In this document: positions 1-6,626 of the stretch, piece after piece | Layout: the number at the start of each line of letters is the position of its first letter | Position numbering within the stretch: position 1 is the first letter of the stretch | NCBI GenBank assembly: GCA_017444545.1 | Contig: JAFSWJ010000064.1 | Coordinates: 1-9,100 of the forward strand | Length of the DNA stretch: 9,100 nucleotides | Reading direction: 5' to 3' | DNA from: Lachnospiraceae bacterium | Lineage (GTDB): Bacteria; Bacillota; Clostridia; Lachnospirales; Lachnospiraceae | Position numbers and translations under genes: made by a program | Notes under the pieces: generated by a model | What the model was told of the DNA's origin: nothing | Databases searched by the model: none | What the model saw: the letters and a program-made list of their open reading frames with translations, nothing else

Positions 1-7
1 AAAGGAG
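1..7 (+). promoter_or_regulatory. Ribosome binding site of pfp
   Basis: AAAGGAG lies seven bases upstream of the ATG at 15, which is near-consensus Shine-Dalgarno strength and spacing. It supports the chosen pfp start. Confidence 0.85.
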
Positions 8-14
8 ACAAAAC

Positions 15-1673
15 ATGAATATTTCACCTCTTCAGACAGCAAGATATGCTTACAAACCGAAGCTTCCCGGAATGCTCAGAAACGGCATCAGCGAGATCTG
101 CGTCCGTGACGGAGCACCCACCGAAAGCGTAGCCGATCAGGAAAAGATCAAGGCACTTTTTCCCAATACCTATGGAAAAAATGAGATAACCTTTGAAAAG
201 GGTACCAACACATCAGCTTCCAAAAAGCAGGTGGTGGGCGTGATCCTTTCCGGAGGACAGGCTCCCGGAGGCCACAACGTGGTCTGCGGTCTTTATGATG
301 CCATCAAGGCAACGGACAAGGACAATGTGCTTTTGGGATTCAAGGGCGGTCCTTCCGGACTTATAGATGATGACTTCATCGAATTTGATGATGAGTATAT
401 CAACAGGTTCCGCAATACCGGCGGTTTTGACATCATCGGCTCGGGCCGTACAAAGCTTGAGACCGAGGACCAGTTCAAGGTAGTGACCGAGGTTGCAAAA
501 AAGCACGGACTGACAGCCATCGTCATCATCGGCGGTGATGATTCCAATACCAATGCGGCAGTGCTTGCCGAGTACATGGCTGCAAACAATACGGGCGTGC
601 AGGTCATCGGCTGCCCCAAGACCATCGACGGAGACCTGAAGAATGAGGATATAGAGACCTCCTTCGGTTTTGATACGGCTACAAAGACCTACTCCGAGCT
701 CATCGGAAACATCGAAAGAGATGCAAATTCCGCAAAGAAGTACTGGCATTTCATCAAGGTCATGGGACGTTCCGCATCCCATGTCGCTTTGGAGTGCGCT
801 CTCGAGACACAGGCAAATATCTGCCTTGTGGGTGAGGAGGTTGCCGCAAAAAAGATGTCACTTTCCGCGATAGCCGATTATATAGCAGATGCAGTTGAAA
901 AGAGGGGCAATAACGGTGAGAACTTCGGTGTGGCCATCATACCCGAGGGTATCGTCGAGTTCGTTCCCGAATTCTCAATGCTCATCGCACAGATCAACGA
1001 GCTCCTGGCCGGAAAGAAGACAGAGGAATTCAACGCTCTGCCTGACTGGGATGCAAAGTACGATTTTATTAAAAAAGGACTGACTGCAGAGGCTTTTGCA
1101 GTGTTTGAGATATTGCCGCAGTTCGTGCAGCAGCAGCTCTTCCTGGAAAGAGACCCTCACGGAAACGTGCAGGTTTCGCTCATCGAGTCGGAGAAGCTGT
1201 TCTCGGCTCTTGTTGCCGACAAGCTTGCCGCAAGAAAGGCAGCGGGAAGCTACAAGGGCAAGTTCGCGGCCCAGCATCATTTCTTCGGTTATGAAGGAAG
1301 ATGCGCCTTCCCTTCAAACTTTGATGCGGACTACTGCTACTCACTGGGCTACAATGCCTTCATGCTGATACAGTACGGCTACACGGGATATCTCTCAAAG
1401 GTTTCGAATCTTTCAAAGCCCGCCGAGGAGTGGGTTGCAGGCGGTATGCCCATCACAAAGATGATGAACATGGAAAGAAGGAACGGAGAGGACAAGCCCG
1501 TCATCCGTAAGGCTCTGGTGGAGCTTGACGGCAAGCCCTTCAAATATTTTGCAGAGCACAGGGATGAATGGGCAGTGAAGACCTGCTTCACCTATCCCGG
1601 AGCGATCCAGTACTTCGGACCCTCCGAGGTCTGCGATCTCACCACCAGAACACTCGCTCTCGAAAAAGGCTGA
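15..1673 (+). CDS. pfp: Pyrophosphate--fructose-6-phosphate 1-phosphotransferase, long form
   Basis: This 552-residue cytoplasmic enzyme transfers phosphate from pyrophosphate to fructose 6-phosphate, giving fructose 1,6-bisphosphate, a reversible glycolytic step that spares ATP. Seen: the N-terminal nucleotide/PPi-loop motif GGQAPGGHN (residues 80-88); GGDDSNTNA (173-181), where a second Asp replaces the Gly of ATP-dependent PFKs; PKTIDGD (201-207), with the PPi-associated Lys202 and the likely catalytic base Asp205; MGR (250-252) for sugar phosphate binding; and GYEGR (425-429). The length of about 550 residues matches the long PFP clade (plant, spirochaete, Entamoeba and many anaerobic bacterial enzymes) rather than the ~320-residue PfkA. 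The start is fixed by AAAGGAG at 1-7, seven bases before ATG. The ORF is intact and ends in TGA. The promoter lies upstream of the window. It appears monocistronic, since a palindrome with a T-run follows 12 bp downstream. Family assignment is very secure; PPi preference is inferred from the two diagnostic residues. Confidence 0.97.
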   Translation: MNISPLQTARYAYKPKLPGMLRNGISEICVRDGAPTESVADQEKIKALFPNTYGKNEITFEKGTNTSASKKQVVGVILSGGQAPGGHNVVCGLYDAIKATDKDNVLLGFKGGPSGLIDDDFIEFDDEYINRFRNTGGFDIIGSGRTKLETEDQFKVVTEVAKKHGLTAIVIIGGDDSNTNAAVLAEYMAANNTGVQVIGCPKTIDGDLKNEDIETSFGFDTATKTYSELIGNIERDANSAKKYWHFIKVMGRSASHVALECALETQANICLVGEEVAAKKMSLSAIADYIADAVEKRGNNGENFGVAIIPEGIVEFVPEFSMLIAQINELLAGKKTEEFNALPDWDAKYDFIKKGLTAEAFAVFEILPQFVQQQLFLERDPHGNVQVSLIESEKLFSALVADKLAARKAAGSYKGKFAAQHHFFGYEGRCAFPSNFDADYCYSLGYNAFMLIQYGYTGYLSKVSNLSKPAEEWVAGGMPITKMMNMERRNGEDKPVIRKALVELDGKPFKYFAEHRDEWAVKTCFTYPGAIQYFGPSEVCDLTTRTLALEKG

Positions 1674-1685
1674 ATTATTATTTTG

Positions 1686-1721
1686 TGTGACAGGGGGACA
1701 GTCCCCCTGTCACATTTTTTT
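1686..1721 (+). terminator. Perfect palindrome plus T-run; probable pfp terminator
   Basis: The arm TGTGACAGGGGGAC (1686-1699) is followed by a single A and its exact reverse complement (1701-1714), a perfect 14-bp inverted repeat. Seven T residues (1715-1721) follow at once, the layout of a Rho-independent terminator placed 12 bp after the pfp stop. The central few pairs must open to make the loop. The same palindrome recurs at 1948-1976, so it is also a member of a dispersed repeat family rather than only a purpose-built terminator. The hairpin is certain in sequence; terminator activity is inferred. Confidence 0.8.
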
Positions 1722-1944
1722 ACCTTTTCGCCCGAGTTATGTCAACCGCTTTGGGGATTCTGCCTTCGAAAACCGGGCGGGATTGCCGTGTTTGGTCAAT
1801 TTTTTTCCTTTTATTCTCTTGTTCCGTTGTTTGGAGAGCATCCGGATGGGCGGGATTGTCGTGTTTGGTCAAATTTTTACCTTTTTTCACTTTTTTTGTG
1901 TACGGAGCCCATCCTGCCGGACAGGAAATGAAAGGTATGACAGA
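1722..1944. repeat. Gene-free T-rich stretch with degenerate direct repeats
   Basis: No credible gene lies here. A 25-base segment at 1775-1799, beginning GGGCGGGATTG, recurs at 1848-1872 with one mismatch, 73 bp apart. Each copy is followed by a T-rich tract containing CCTTTT, and a related tract (TTTTTTACCTTTT) also follows the first palindrome at about 1715. This suggests decayed tandem units of roughly 70-90 bp. An imperfect inverted repeat pairs 1841-1851 (TCCGGATGGGC) with 1907-1921, with four extra bases in the right arm. Short ORFs through this stretch have low-complexity Phe/Leu/Ser translations and no convincing start context. Confidence 0.6.
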
Positions 1945-1979
1945 AAATGTGACAGGGGGACAGTCCCCCTGTCACATTT
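1945..1979. repeat. Second copy of the GGGGGAC palindrome, extended stem
   Basis: The 29-base palindrome at 1948-1976 is identical to that at 1686-1714. Here flanking AAA and TTT lengthen the stem to 17 perfect base pairs (1945-1961 with 1963-1979). It ends 10 bp before the -35 box of the next promoter. No T-run follows on the + strand, so it is a weaker terminator candidate than the first copy, but it could still insulate the downstream operon from read-through. Confidence 0.85.
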
Positions 1980-1989
1980 AAAAAAGGGG

Positions 1990-2018
1990 TTGACACGCTA
2001 CGACAGACGTAGTATATT
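1990..2018 (+). promoter_or_regulatory. Sigma-A-type promoter of the PadR operon
   Basis: A perfect -35 box TTGACA (1990-1995), a 17-bp spacer and a near-perfect -10 box TATATT (2013-2018) predict transcription starting near 2025 and a leader of about 85 bases before the PadR gene. The spacer is largely an inverted repeat ending directly at the -10 box, so the promoter is built to be blocked by a bound repressor. Box quality and position are read directly; activity is inferred. Confidence 0.85.
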
Positions 2019-2049
2019 TACTTCAGCAAACATAGTACGACAGTCGTAG
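1998..2049. promoter_or_regulatory. Paired operator-like palindromes, probable PadR sites
   Basis: Two near-identical 14-base sites matching TACGACAGWCGTAG occur at 1999-2012 and 2036-2049, 37 bp apart in the same orientation. The first reads as CTACG, five bases, CGTAG (1998-2012) and fills the promoter spacer. The second contains TACGAC, A, GTCGTA (2036-2048) and lies just downstream of the predicted transcription start. PadR-family repressors usually bind inverted repeats in their own promoters, so autorepression through this pair is the simplest reading. Binding itself is not shown. Confidence 0.7.
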
Positions 2050-2060
2050 CACGACACGCG

Positions 2061-2090
2061 AAGCAACGACAGACAAAGCAACGACAGTCA
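2061..2090 (+). repeat. 15-bp tandem repeat in the PadR operon leader
   Basis: AAGCAACGACAGACA (2061-2075) is followed directly by AAGCAACGACAGTCA (2076-2090), 14 of 15 identical. Each unit carries the ACGACAG word also present in the two upstream palindromes, but without the inverted half. It ends nine bases before the AGGAGG ribosome binding site. It could be extra half-sites for the regulator or a leader RNA element. Confidence 0.75.
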
Positions 2091-2111
2091 AAGTAAACAG
2101 GAGGGATCGTA

Positions 2112-2450
2112 ATGATGGAGATCAGCAGTGATGTGATCCGTGGCTACAATGATACGATGATCCTCTTCATTCTCGAAAAGGAGCCATCCTATGGCTACGA
2201 GATCTCAAAGCAGATAAAGAACATCTCGGACGGGAAGTACCTGATCAAGGAAACGACGCTTTACTCGGCTTTCACGAGAATGGAAAAGAACGGACATATC
2301 GAATCATTCACATCAGATCAGGATCCGGAAGGCAACGGCAAGAAGCGCACTTATTATAGGATAACGGATGCGGGAAAAGAGTACTACAGGGCAAAGTGCG
2401 ACGAATGGGGTCTGACAAAGGAAGTAGTCGAGAGATTCATCGAACATTAA
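2112..2450 (+). CDS. PadR family transcriptional regulator
   Basis: A 112-residue cytoplasmic DNA-binding protein. Residues ~10-90 form the PadR-type winged helix: a first helix with MILFILEKEPSYGYEISKQI, a recognition region with ETTLYSAFTRMEKNGHIES, and a beta wing with GKKRTYYRITDAGKEYY. The short C-terminus fits the small PadR subfamily that dimerises through one terminal helix. AGGAGG (2099-2104) is seven bases from the ATG at 2112; an ATG at 2115 is the only close alternative. The gene is first after a strong promoter whose spacer is a palindrome, so autorepression with control of the downstream genes is likely. Its stop codon overlaps the ribosome binding site of the next gene 10 bp on, indicating cotranscription. 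PadR relatives respond to phenolics, antimicrobials or envelope-active drugs; the inducer here is unknown. Confidence 0.95.
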   Translation: MMEISSDVIRGYNDTMILFILEKEPSYGYEISKQIKNISDGKYLIKETTLYSAFTRMEKNGHIESFTSDQDPEGNGKKRTYYRITDAGKEYYRAKCDEWGLTKEVVERFIEH

Positions 2451-2460
2451 GGAGAAGAAG

Positions 2461-3441
2461 ATGGAAACAATAAAAAATTATCTGGAAGCAATGTTCGCAG
2501 GAATGCCTGATACCCCCGAAGTGAGGAGAGCCAGGGCAGAGCTCCTTCAGATGATGGAGGACAAGTACAATGAGCTCATCGCCGGAGGACAGAGTGAGAA
2601 TGCGGCAGTAGGCACCGTGATCTCGGAATTTGGAAACCTGGAGGATCTGGCCGAGGATCTGGGACTGACAAAAGAGGTTCAGGAGTTTCACGATACGGAA
2701 AGCATCCATCCCCGCAGGCAGATCAGCCGCGATGAGGCTACATCCTATATCACAAACAGGATCAAAAAGGCGCTGTTCCTGGCTTTGGGCGTCATGCTCT
2801 GTATCACATCGGTCGCCTGCCCGATACTCTCTGCCGAAGGTTCAGAGAATTTAGTTCTTGCGGGACCGGCATTCATGTTTGTGTTCATAGCCCTGGGAGT
2901 AGGCTTCATAGTATACAGCAGCTTCGTGGACAGCGAATGGAGATTCATCAGGAGGCAGCTTTGCTTCATCGACATGAACACCGCCTCCTATGTGAAGGAA
3001 AGAAGGAGGAGCTTTGAAGGGATCCGCGCCCTGTGCGTGACACTGGGAGTGATCCTGTGCATCGTATGCTGGGTTCCCTGCATGCTGTTTGCAACAACCT
3101 CGAGAGTAACCATAGGACCGGCGATCATGTTCCTGCTCGTGGGCATCGGAGTATTCCTCATAGTTTACGCAAATAATGCAAGCAAAGGCTTTGACATACT
3201 CCTCCGCCTGAATGATGTGAAGACCATCAGCGGAAACTACGGCGAGCCGGCACCGGAGACTGTGAAATACCGCAGCAAGGCTGCCGAGACAGTTGTTGTC
3301 TGCTACTGGCCCGTGGTCACAAGCCTCTATCTCATCACAAGCTTCCTGACCTTCAGATGGAACCTCACCTGGATCATATGGCCGATAGCTGCCGTAGCAC
3401 ACAGGGCAGTGGTCATCAACTGCAGGAAATACGATGACTGA
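2461..3441 (+). CDS. Membrane protein with permease-prefix (DUF1700-like) domain
   Basis: A 326-residue protein of unknown biochemical function. Residues ~1-75 form a soluble helical domain typical of DUF1700/permease-prefix proteins, with the ISEFGNLEDLAEDLG pattern near residues 54-68. Six predicted membrane helices follow at about 104-124, 132-153, 190-210, 217-237, 276-296 and 301-318. The helices come in three pairs; the first two pairs resemble each other clearly (GVMLCI with a later GPAFMFVFIALGVGFIVY, against GVILCI with GPAIMFLLVGIGVFLIVY), pointing to internal duplication. The last pair ends with the WIIWPIA pattern seen in Lachnospiraceae relatives. AAGGAG overlapping the padR stop sets the ATG. 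Proteins of this sort routinely lie between a PadR regulator and a DUF4097 protein, as here, and probably act in envelope sensing or in control of the transporter. The role is inference. Confidence 0.85.
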   Translation: METIKNYLEAMFAGMPDTPEVRRARAELLQMMEDKYNELIAGGQSENAAVGTVISEFGNLEDLAEDLGLTKEVQEFHDTESIHPRRQISRDEATSYITNRIKKALFLALGVMLCITSVACPILSAEGSENLVLAGPAFMFVFIALGVGFIVYSSFVDSEWRFIRRQLCFIDMNTASYVKERRRSFEGIRALCVTLGVILCIVCWVPCMLFATTSRVTIGPAIMFLLVGIGVFLIVYANNASKGFDILLRLNDVKTISGNYGEPAPETVKYRSKAAETVVVCYWPVVTSLYLITSFLTFRWNLTWIIWPIAAVAHRAVVINCRKYDD

Positions 3442-3476
3442 AGGGTTTTATTATACGGATAATAAAGGAGGGAACA

Positions 3477-4301
3477 ATGAAAAACACAGCGGCAAGAGTG
3501 ATCATAACTGTAATGAGCCTGCTGACCATAGTGGCGATAGTGTTGGGGCTTTTCATACACGTTTTCGGAGGAGGCAGATTAATAAGGAGAGCGGAAACGG
3601 TCCCGGAAGGGGAAGCCTATGATCGTGCCTACGGAATAGGAAAACTTTTCAAAAGATCGGAGATGATCTCTGACAGCATGATCTTTGACGAAGAGGTTGA
3701 TGAGATCTACATAGAGGTCGATGCGGCGGATATAACCGTTGAGGATGGAGACCGCCTTTCGGTGGAATACAAGCTTCCCGATGCTATGAAGCCTGTCGTT
3801 GAGGTGAAAAAAGGAAAGCTTTCATTTGTGAGCAGGCTGAAGGGACCCTTTTCTCCCTTTGATATGGGGAAGGGTGCCAGTGTGGAGATAACGGTCCCGG
3901 AGGGAACAAAGCTTGACAGCTTTTCGATCAACCTCGACGCAGGCAGAGTGTCTGCCGGATCCTTTGATACCGGGAAATTCACTATAAATTCTGATGCCGG
4001 TGACATGGAAATAGAAGAAATGAAGGTGGGCAGCTTTGAGATCAGGACAGATGCGGGAAATCTGAAGATCAGTGATCTGACGGCAGACAGGGCCGACCTG
4101 AGCCTGGATGCGGGAAACGTCATAATAAGGGACAGCGTTATAGATTTCCTGGAGGCAAAGATCGATGCCGGCAATATAGAAGCGGATGATTCCACCATCA
4201 ATTCCGGCAGCTGCAAGACCGATTTCGGAAACATATCCCTCAAGGGAAAGATCGGCAATGTCAAGGTGAAGTCAAGCGTGGGAAATGTATCCGTAGAATG
4301 A
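3477..4301 (+). CDS. Membrane-anchored DUF4097 beta-strand repeat protein
   Basis: A 274-residue protein with an N-terminal membrane helix or uncleaved signal (residues ~8-30, with VMSLLTIVAIVLGLFI) and a large presumably extracellular domain. From residue ~75 on it is the DUF4097/adhesin-like beta-repeat fold. DAG followed by a polar residue recurs at residues 154, 173, 192, 211 and 230, then a DFGN variant at 249, an exact 19-residue period. The last turn, with VGN at 268-270, is about a residue short. This suggests a regular beta-solenoid. AAAGGAGG ends four bases before the ATG. The gap to the preceding gene is 35 bp, consistent with one transcript. Biochemical function is not known for the family; partnership with the preceding membrane protein is inferred from conserved neighbourhood. 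Confidence 0.88.
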   Translation: MKNTAARVIITVMSLLTIVAIVLGLFIHVFGGGRLIRRAETVPEGEAYDRAYGIGKLFKRSEMISDSMIFDEEVDEIYIEVDAADITVEDGDRLSVEYKLPDAMKPVVEVKKGKLSFVSRLKGPFSPFDMGKGASVEITVPEGTKLDSFSINLDAGRVSAGSFDTGKFTINSDAGDMEIEEMKVGSFEIRTDAGNLKISDLTADRADLSLDAGNVIIRDSVIDFLEAKIDAGNIEADDSTINSGSCKTDFGNISLKGKIGNVKVKSSVGNVSVE

Positions 4302-4312
4302 GATTGAAGGGG

Positions 4313-4407
4313 TGTATCAGGGGGACGGTTCTCTGTGACAGAAACGGATGTTTTTTGCATGAAACGCGCGTAAATACCGGTGTAACAGAGAACCGTCCCC
4401 TGTGACA
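4313..4407. repeat. 95-bp inverted-repeat element, MITE- or REP-like
   Basis: The left arm GGGGACGGTTCTCTGT (4321-4336) and right arm ACAGAGAACCGTCCCC (4385-4400) are perfect 16-bp reverse complements around a 48-base centre. Pairing continues outward imperfectly to TGT at 4313 and ACA at 4407, past one bulged G and two mismatches. The core matches the repeat at the window end and partly matches the palindromes at 1686 and 1948. No transposase is encoded, so movement would need a protein elsewhere; RAYT/IS200-like (Y1) transposases are a reasonable suspicion, not shown. The element fills nearly all of the 4302-4421 gap and ends just before the adaptor gene's ribosome binding site. Transcribed, it would form a long hairpin lacking a downstream T-run. 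Confidence 0.85.
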
Positions 4408-4411
4408 CGAT

Positions 4412-4417
4412 GGAGAG
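4412..4417 (+). promoter_or_regulatory. Ribosome binding site choosing the adaptor start
   Basis: GGAGAG lies immediately downstream of the in-frame ATG at 4410 and a few bases upstream of the ATG at 4422. The 4410 ATG has only repeat-element sequence and no Shine-Dalgarno upstream. The site therefore favours 4422, giving a protein that begins MKHRKFIIG with a usual signal-anchor layout. Confidence 0.7.
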
Positions 4418-4421
4418 TGAG

Positions 4422-5810
4422 ATGAAGCACAGAAAATTTATAATAGGAACATGTATAGCGCTGGCCGTGGCTGTGGCTGCGGGCGGGGTGTCGGTCACCG
4501 CCATGGCGGGCACCGCGATCAAAACAGCGGCGGCAAAGAGAGGTCAGCTTGATTGTGAGCTGGAGCTGAACGGCAAGGTCGAAAGCCTGAACGAGAGAAC
4601 GTATTTTTCAAGGATAGACGGCCGGGTGGGTTCGGTGAAGGTGAAGGAGGGAGACCTTGTCAAAAAGGGTGACCTGCTCGTTTCATATGATACCGACGAG
4701 CTTGTAAAGGAGCAGACGCTGGCACAGCTTGATGCAGCCATAGATCAGGGAACCTATGACGACAGCACCCAGACCGGAGAGCGGATGGAGGATCTTTTGG
4801 GAGAAGCCAAAAACTCCATAGCCGGGCTTGAGGCGCAGATAAATCATGCGGAGGCGGTCATAACGGTGACGAGAAAGATCCTCACCGACAGACAGGCGGA
4901 ATTTGCCGCACGAAACGCGCAGCTTCAGGCTGATCTGGCCTGCTGTACGGTAGGCGAGGATGACGACCCAAAGGATGTGCAAAAGGCAAGGGACAACATC
5001 CAGAAGGAGATCGCAAAAAACCAGTATGACATGCAGTATGATCCCGAGATAGTCAAAAGACAGGAGGAGCTCAACTACCTTGAGTTTCTGATGACGACCT
5101 ACAGGGAAAAGAAATCCGTCATGGAAAGCCAGAAGGCTTCCACGCAGTTAAGCATTCAGACACAGGGCGCAAAAGAAAAGACCGAGGCCGTCAAGGCGCT
5201 GGATGATCTTGAAAATGAGGCAAAGATCAAGGATTACGAGACCGCATCAAAGGGCATCAGGGCGGAATTTGACGGAGTGGTGACAAAGCTTTCGGTAACG
5301 GAGGGGTGTCAGGTGACTGAAGGCCAGGAGCTGGTGCAGGTACAGTCCCTTTCGGACACCGCAGTCGTCTGCTACGTGAACAAGTATGACATCATCAACA
5401 TCGAGGAAGGCCAGTCCGCCACTGCCCATATCAAGAATAAGGACTACACCTGCCGTGTGACGAGGATAGAAAAAAAGACCAGCGATGACGGATCGACCCC
5501 CGGCATCAGGGTTGAGATGAAGCTTGACGAGCCCGACGATGACATCATCCTTGGCATTGAGTCAAAAACAAAGGTCATGACAGCCATGGTATCCTCCACC
5601 CTGCAGATCCCGACAGATGCGCTCTGCAGCGGGGATGACAGCGACTATGTATTTATTATAGAGGATAATAAAGCCGTAAAGCGCGTTGTGAAGGTGGGTG
5701 CAAAAAATGACGATATGGCGGAGATCCTTGAAGGTCTTGCAGAAGGCGACATTGTCGGCTGGGATGAAAGCGCGGAACTGAAGGACGGCCAGAAGGTGAA
5801 GGCAAAGTGA
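4422..5810 (+). CDS. HlyD/MacA-family efflux adaptor subunit
   Basis: A 462-residue membrane-anchored adaptor that would link the ATPase/permease pair to extracellular delivery of substrate, like B. subtilis YknX or E. coli MacA. Seen: Lys/Arg-rich start and membrane helix (residues ~5-29); first lipoyl half (58-91, with GRVGSVKVKEGDLVKKGDLL); a long Gln/Glu/Lys-rich coiled-coil hairpin (~93-270); second lipoyl half (279-309, AEFDGVVTKLSVTEGCQVTEG); beta-barrel (~311-385); and a C-terminal membrane-proximal domain with IPTDAL (396-401). This is the full domain order of the family. The start at 4422 is preferred over 4410 because only 4422 has a ribosome binding site. The stop overlaps the next start by one base, indicating tight coupling with the ATPase. 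In a monoderm there is no TolC partner, so the hairpin may reach into the wall or bind substrate. Substrate unknown. Confidence 0.93.
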   Translation: MKHRKFIIGTCIALAVAVAAGGVSVTAMAGTAIKTAAAKRGQLDCELELNGKVESLNERTYFSRIDGRVGSVKVKEGDLVKKGDLLVSYDTDELVKEQTLAQLDAAIDQGTYDDSTQTGERMEDLLGEAKNSIAGLEAQINHAEAVITVTRKILTDRQAEFAARNAQLQADLACCTVGEDDDPKDVQKARDNIQKEIAKNQYDMQYDPEIVKRQEELNYLEFLMTTYREKKSVMESQKASTQLSIQTQGAKEKTEAVKALDDLENEAKIKDYETASKGIRAEFDGVVTKLSVTEGCQVTEGQELVQVQSLSDTAVVCYVNKYDIINIEEGQSATAHIKNKDYTCRVTRIEKKTSDDGSTPGIRVEMKLDEPDDDIILGIESKTKVMTAMVSSTLQIPTDALCSGDDSDYVFIIEDNKAVKRVVKVGAKNDDMAEILEGLAEGDIVGWDESAELKDGQKVKAK

Positions 5811-6625
5811 TGCAGGCGCAGAAAAAGAGGATCCTCTATACAAAGGATCTTTGCAAATCCTTCATAACGGGAAATGTTGAGCAGCAGGTACTCAAAAACC
5901 TTGATATCGAGATCTATCAGGGAGATTTCACCGTGATCATGGGAAACTCCGGATCCGGCAAGAGCACCCTTCTCTACGCCCTTTCCGGCATGGATCATCC
6001 GACCTCGGGAACCATCATATATGAGACGGCAGACGGCAAAGAAACCGGTATCGCAGACTTTGACAGCGACAGGCTGGCTCTTTTCAGGCGTGATCATGTG
6101 GGCTTTGTCTTCCAGCAAAACTACCTCAACGACAGCATGAGCGCCCTTGACAACATTATGGTGGTGGGGCTTTTGCGGCATAATAACCGCAAAGAGCTTG
6201 CTGCAAGAGCCAGGGAGCTTTTAAGAAGGGTTGAGATCGGGGACGGAGACTGCGATAAGTTCCCGACCCAGATGTCGGGCGGAATGCAGCAAAGAGTAGC
6301 CGTTGTGCGCGGAGTCATCAACAGTCCCGAGGTGCTCTACGCGGATGAGCCCACGGGAGCGCTCAATTCGCAGAACACGCAGAACGTGCTGGATATATTA
6401 TCCGACCTGAATGAAGAGGGTCAGAGCATAGTCATGGTCACCCACACCCTTGCGGCAGCGGAGAGGGGCAACAGGATCATCTATCTTTCAGACGGCGTGA
6501 TCTCCGATGAGGTGGAGCTTGGGCCCTATGCGGGAAACTACAAGGATGAGAGCAATCCGGATCTTGAAAAGGCAAAGGAACGCCACAGGAGACTGAAGGA
6601 ATTTCTGCAGGATATGGGGTGGTAG
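5810..6625 (+). CDS. ABC transporter ATP-binding protein, MacB/LolD-type
   Basis: A 271-residue cytoplasmic ATPase powering the adjacent permease. Motifs in order: Walker A GNSGSGKST (45-53), Q-loop FVFQQ (99-103), ABC signature MSGGMQQR (155-162, Met where Gln or Glu is usual), Walker B VLYADE with catalytic Glu180, D-loop region PTGALNS (181-187) and switch His212 in VTHT. All catalytic residues are present. Sequence around the motifs fits the LolD/MacB/YknY group that pairs with FtsX-type permeases. A charged C-terminal extension of ~35 residues follows the core. ATG at 5810 shares its A with the adaptor's TGA, and GAAGG at 5798-5802 gives seven-base spacing. A GTG at 5807 would add one residue and is less well placed. 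Translational coupling and operon membership are clear. Confidence 0.96.
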   Translation: MQAQKKRILYTKDLCKSFITGNVEQQVLKNLDIEIYQGDFTVIMGNSGSGKSTLLYALSGMDHPTSGTIIYETADGKETGIADFDSDRLALFRRDHVGFVFQQNYLNDSMSALDNIMVVGLLRHNNRKELAARARELLRRVEIGDGDCDKFPTQMSGGMQQRVAVVRGVINSPEVLYADEPTGALNSQNTQNVLDILSDLNEEGQSIVMVTHTLAAAERGNRIIYLSDGVISDEVELGPYAGNYKDESNPDLEKAKERHRRLKEFLQDMGW

Positions 6626-6626
6626 G

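Noticed and set aside
213..782. 189-residue open frame on the minus strand
   Set aside because: It lies wholly antisense to the strongly supported pfp gene, shares its codon phasing as a shadow, has no ribosome binding site support and no recognisable domain.
1686..1979. Possible CRISPR array from the repeated palindromes
   Set aside because: There are only two copies, 233 bp apart, with no regular spacers, and the same core occurs at unrelated positions elsewhere in the window.
1683..2049. Three overlapping short open frames in the pfp-padR gap
   Set aside because: They read through palindromes and T-rich repeats, giving Phe/Leu/Ser-rich peptides in three frames at once, and the longest runs across the promoter; no coding signal.
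4410..4421. Upstream ATG adding four residues to the adaptor
   Set aside because: There is no Shine-Dalgarno before 4410; the only one (GGAGAG at 4412-4417) lies downstream of that ATG and serves 4422.
3707..4522. 271-residue minus-strand open frame spanning the DUF4097 gene, the repeat element and the adaptor start
   Set aside because: It is Ser/Pro/Thr-rich shadow translation of the repetitive DUF4097 gene and runs through a palindromic element; no domain or start signal is visible.
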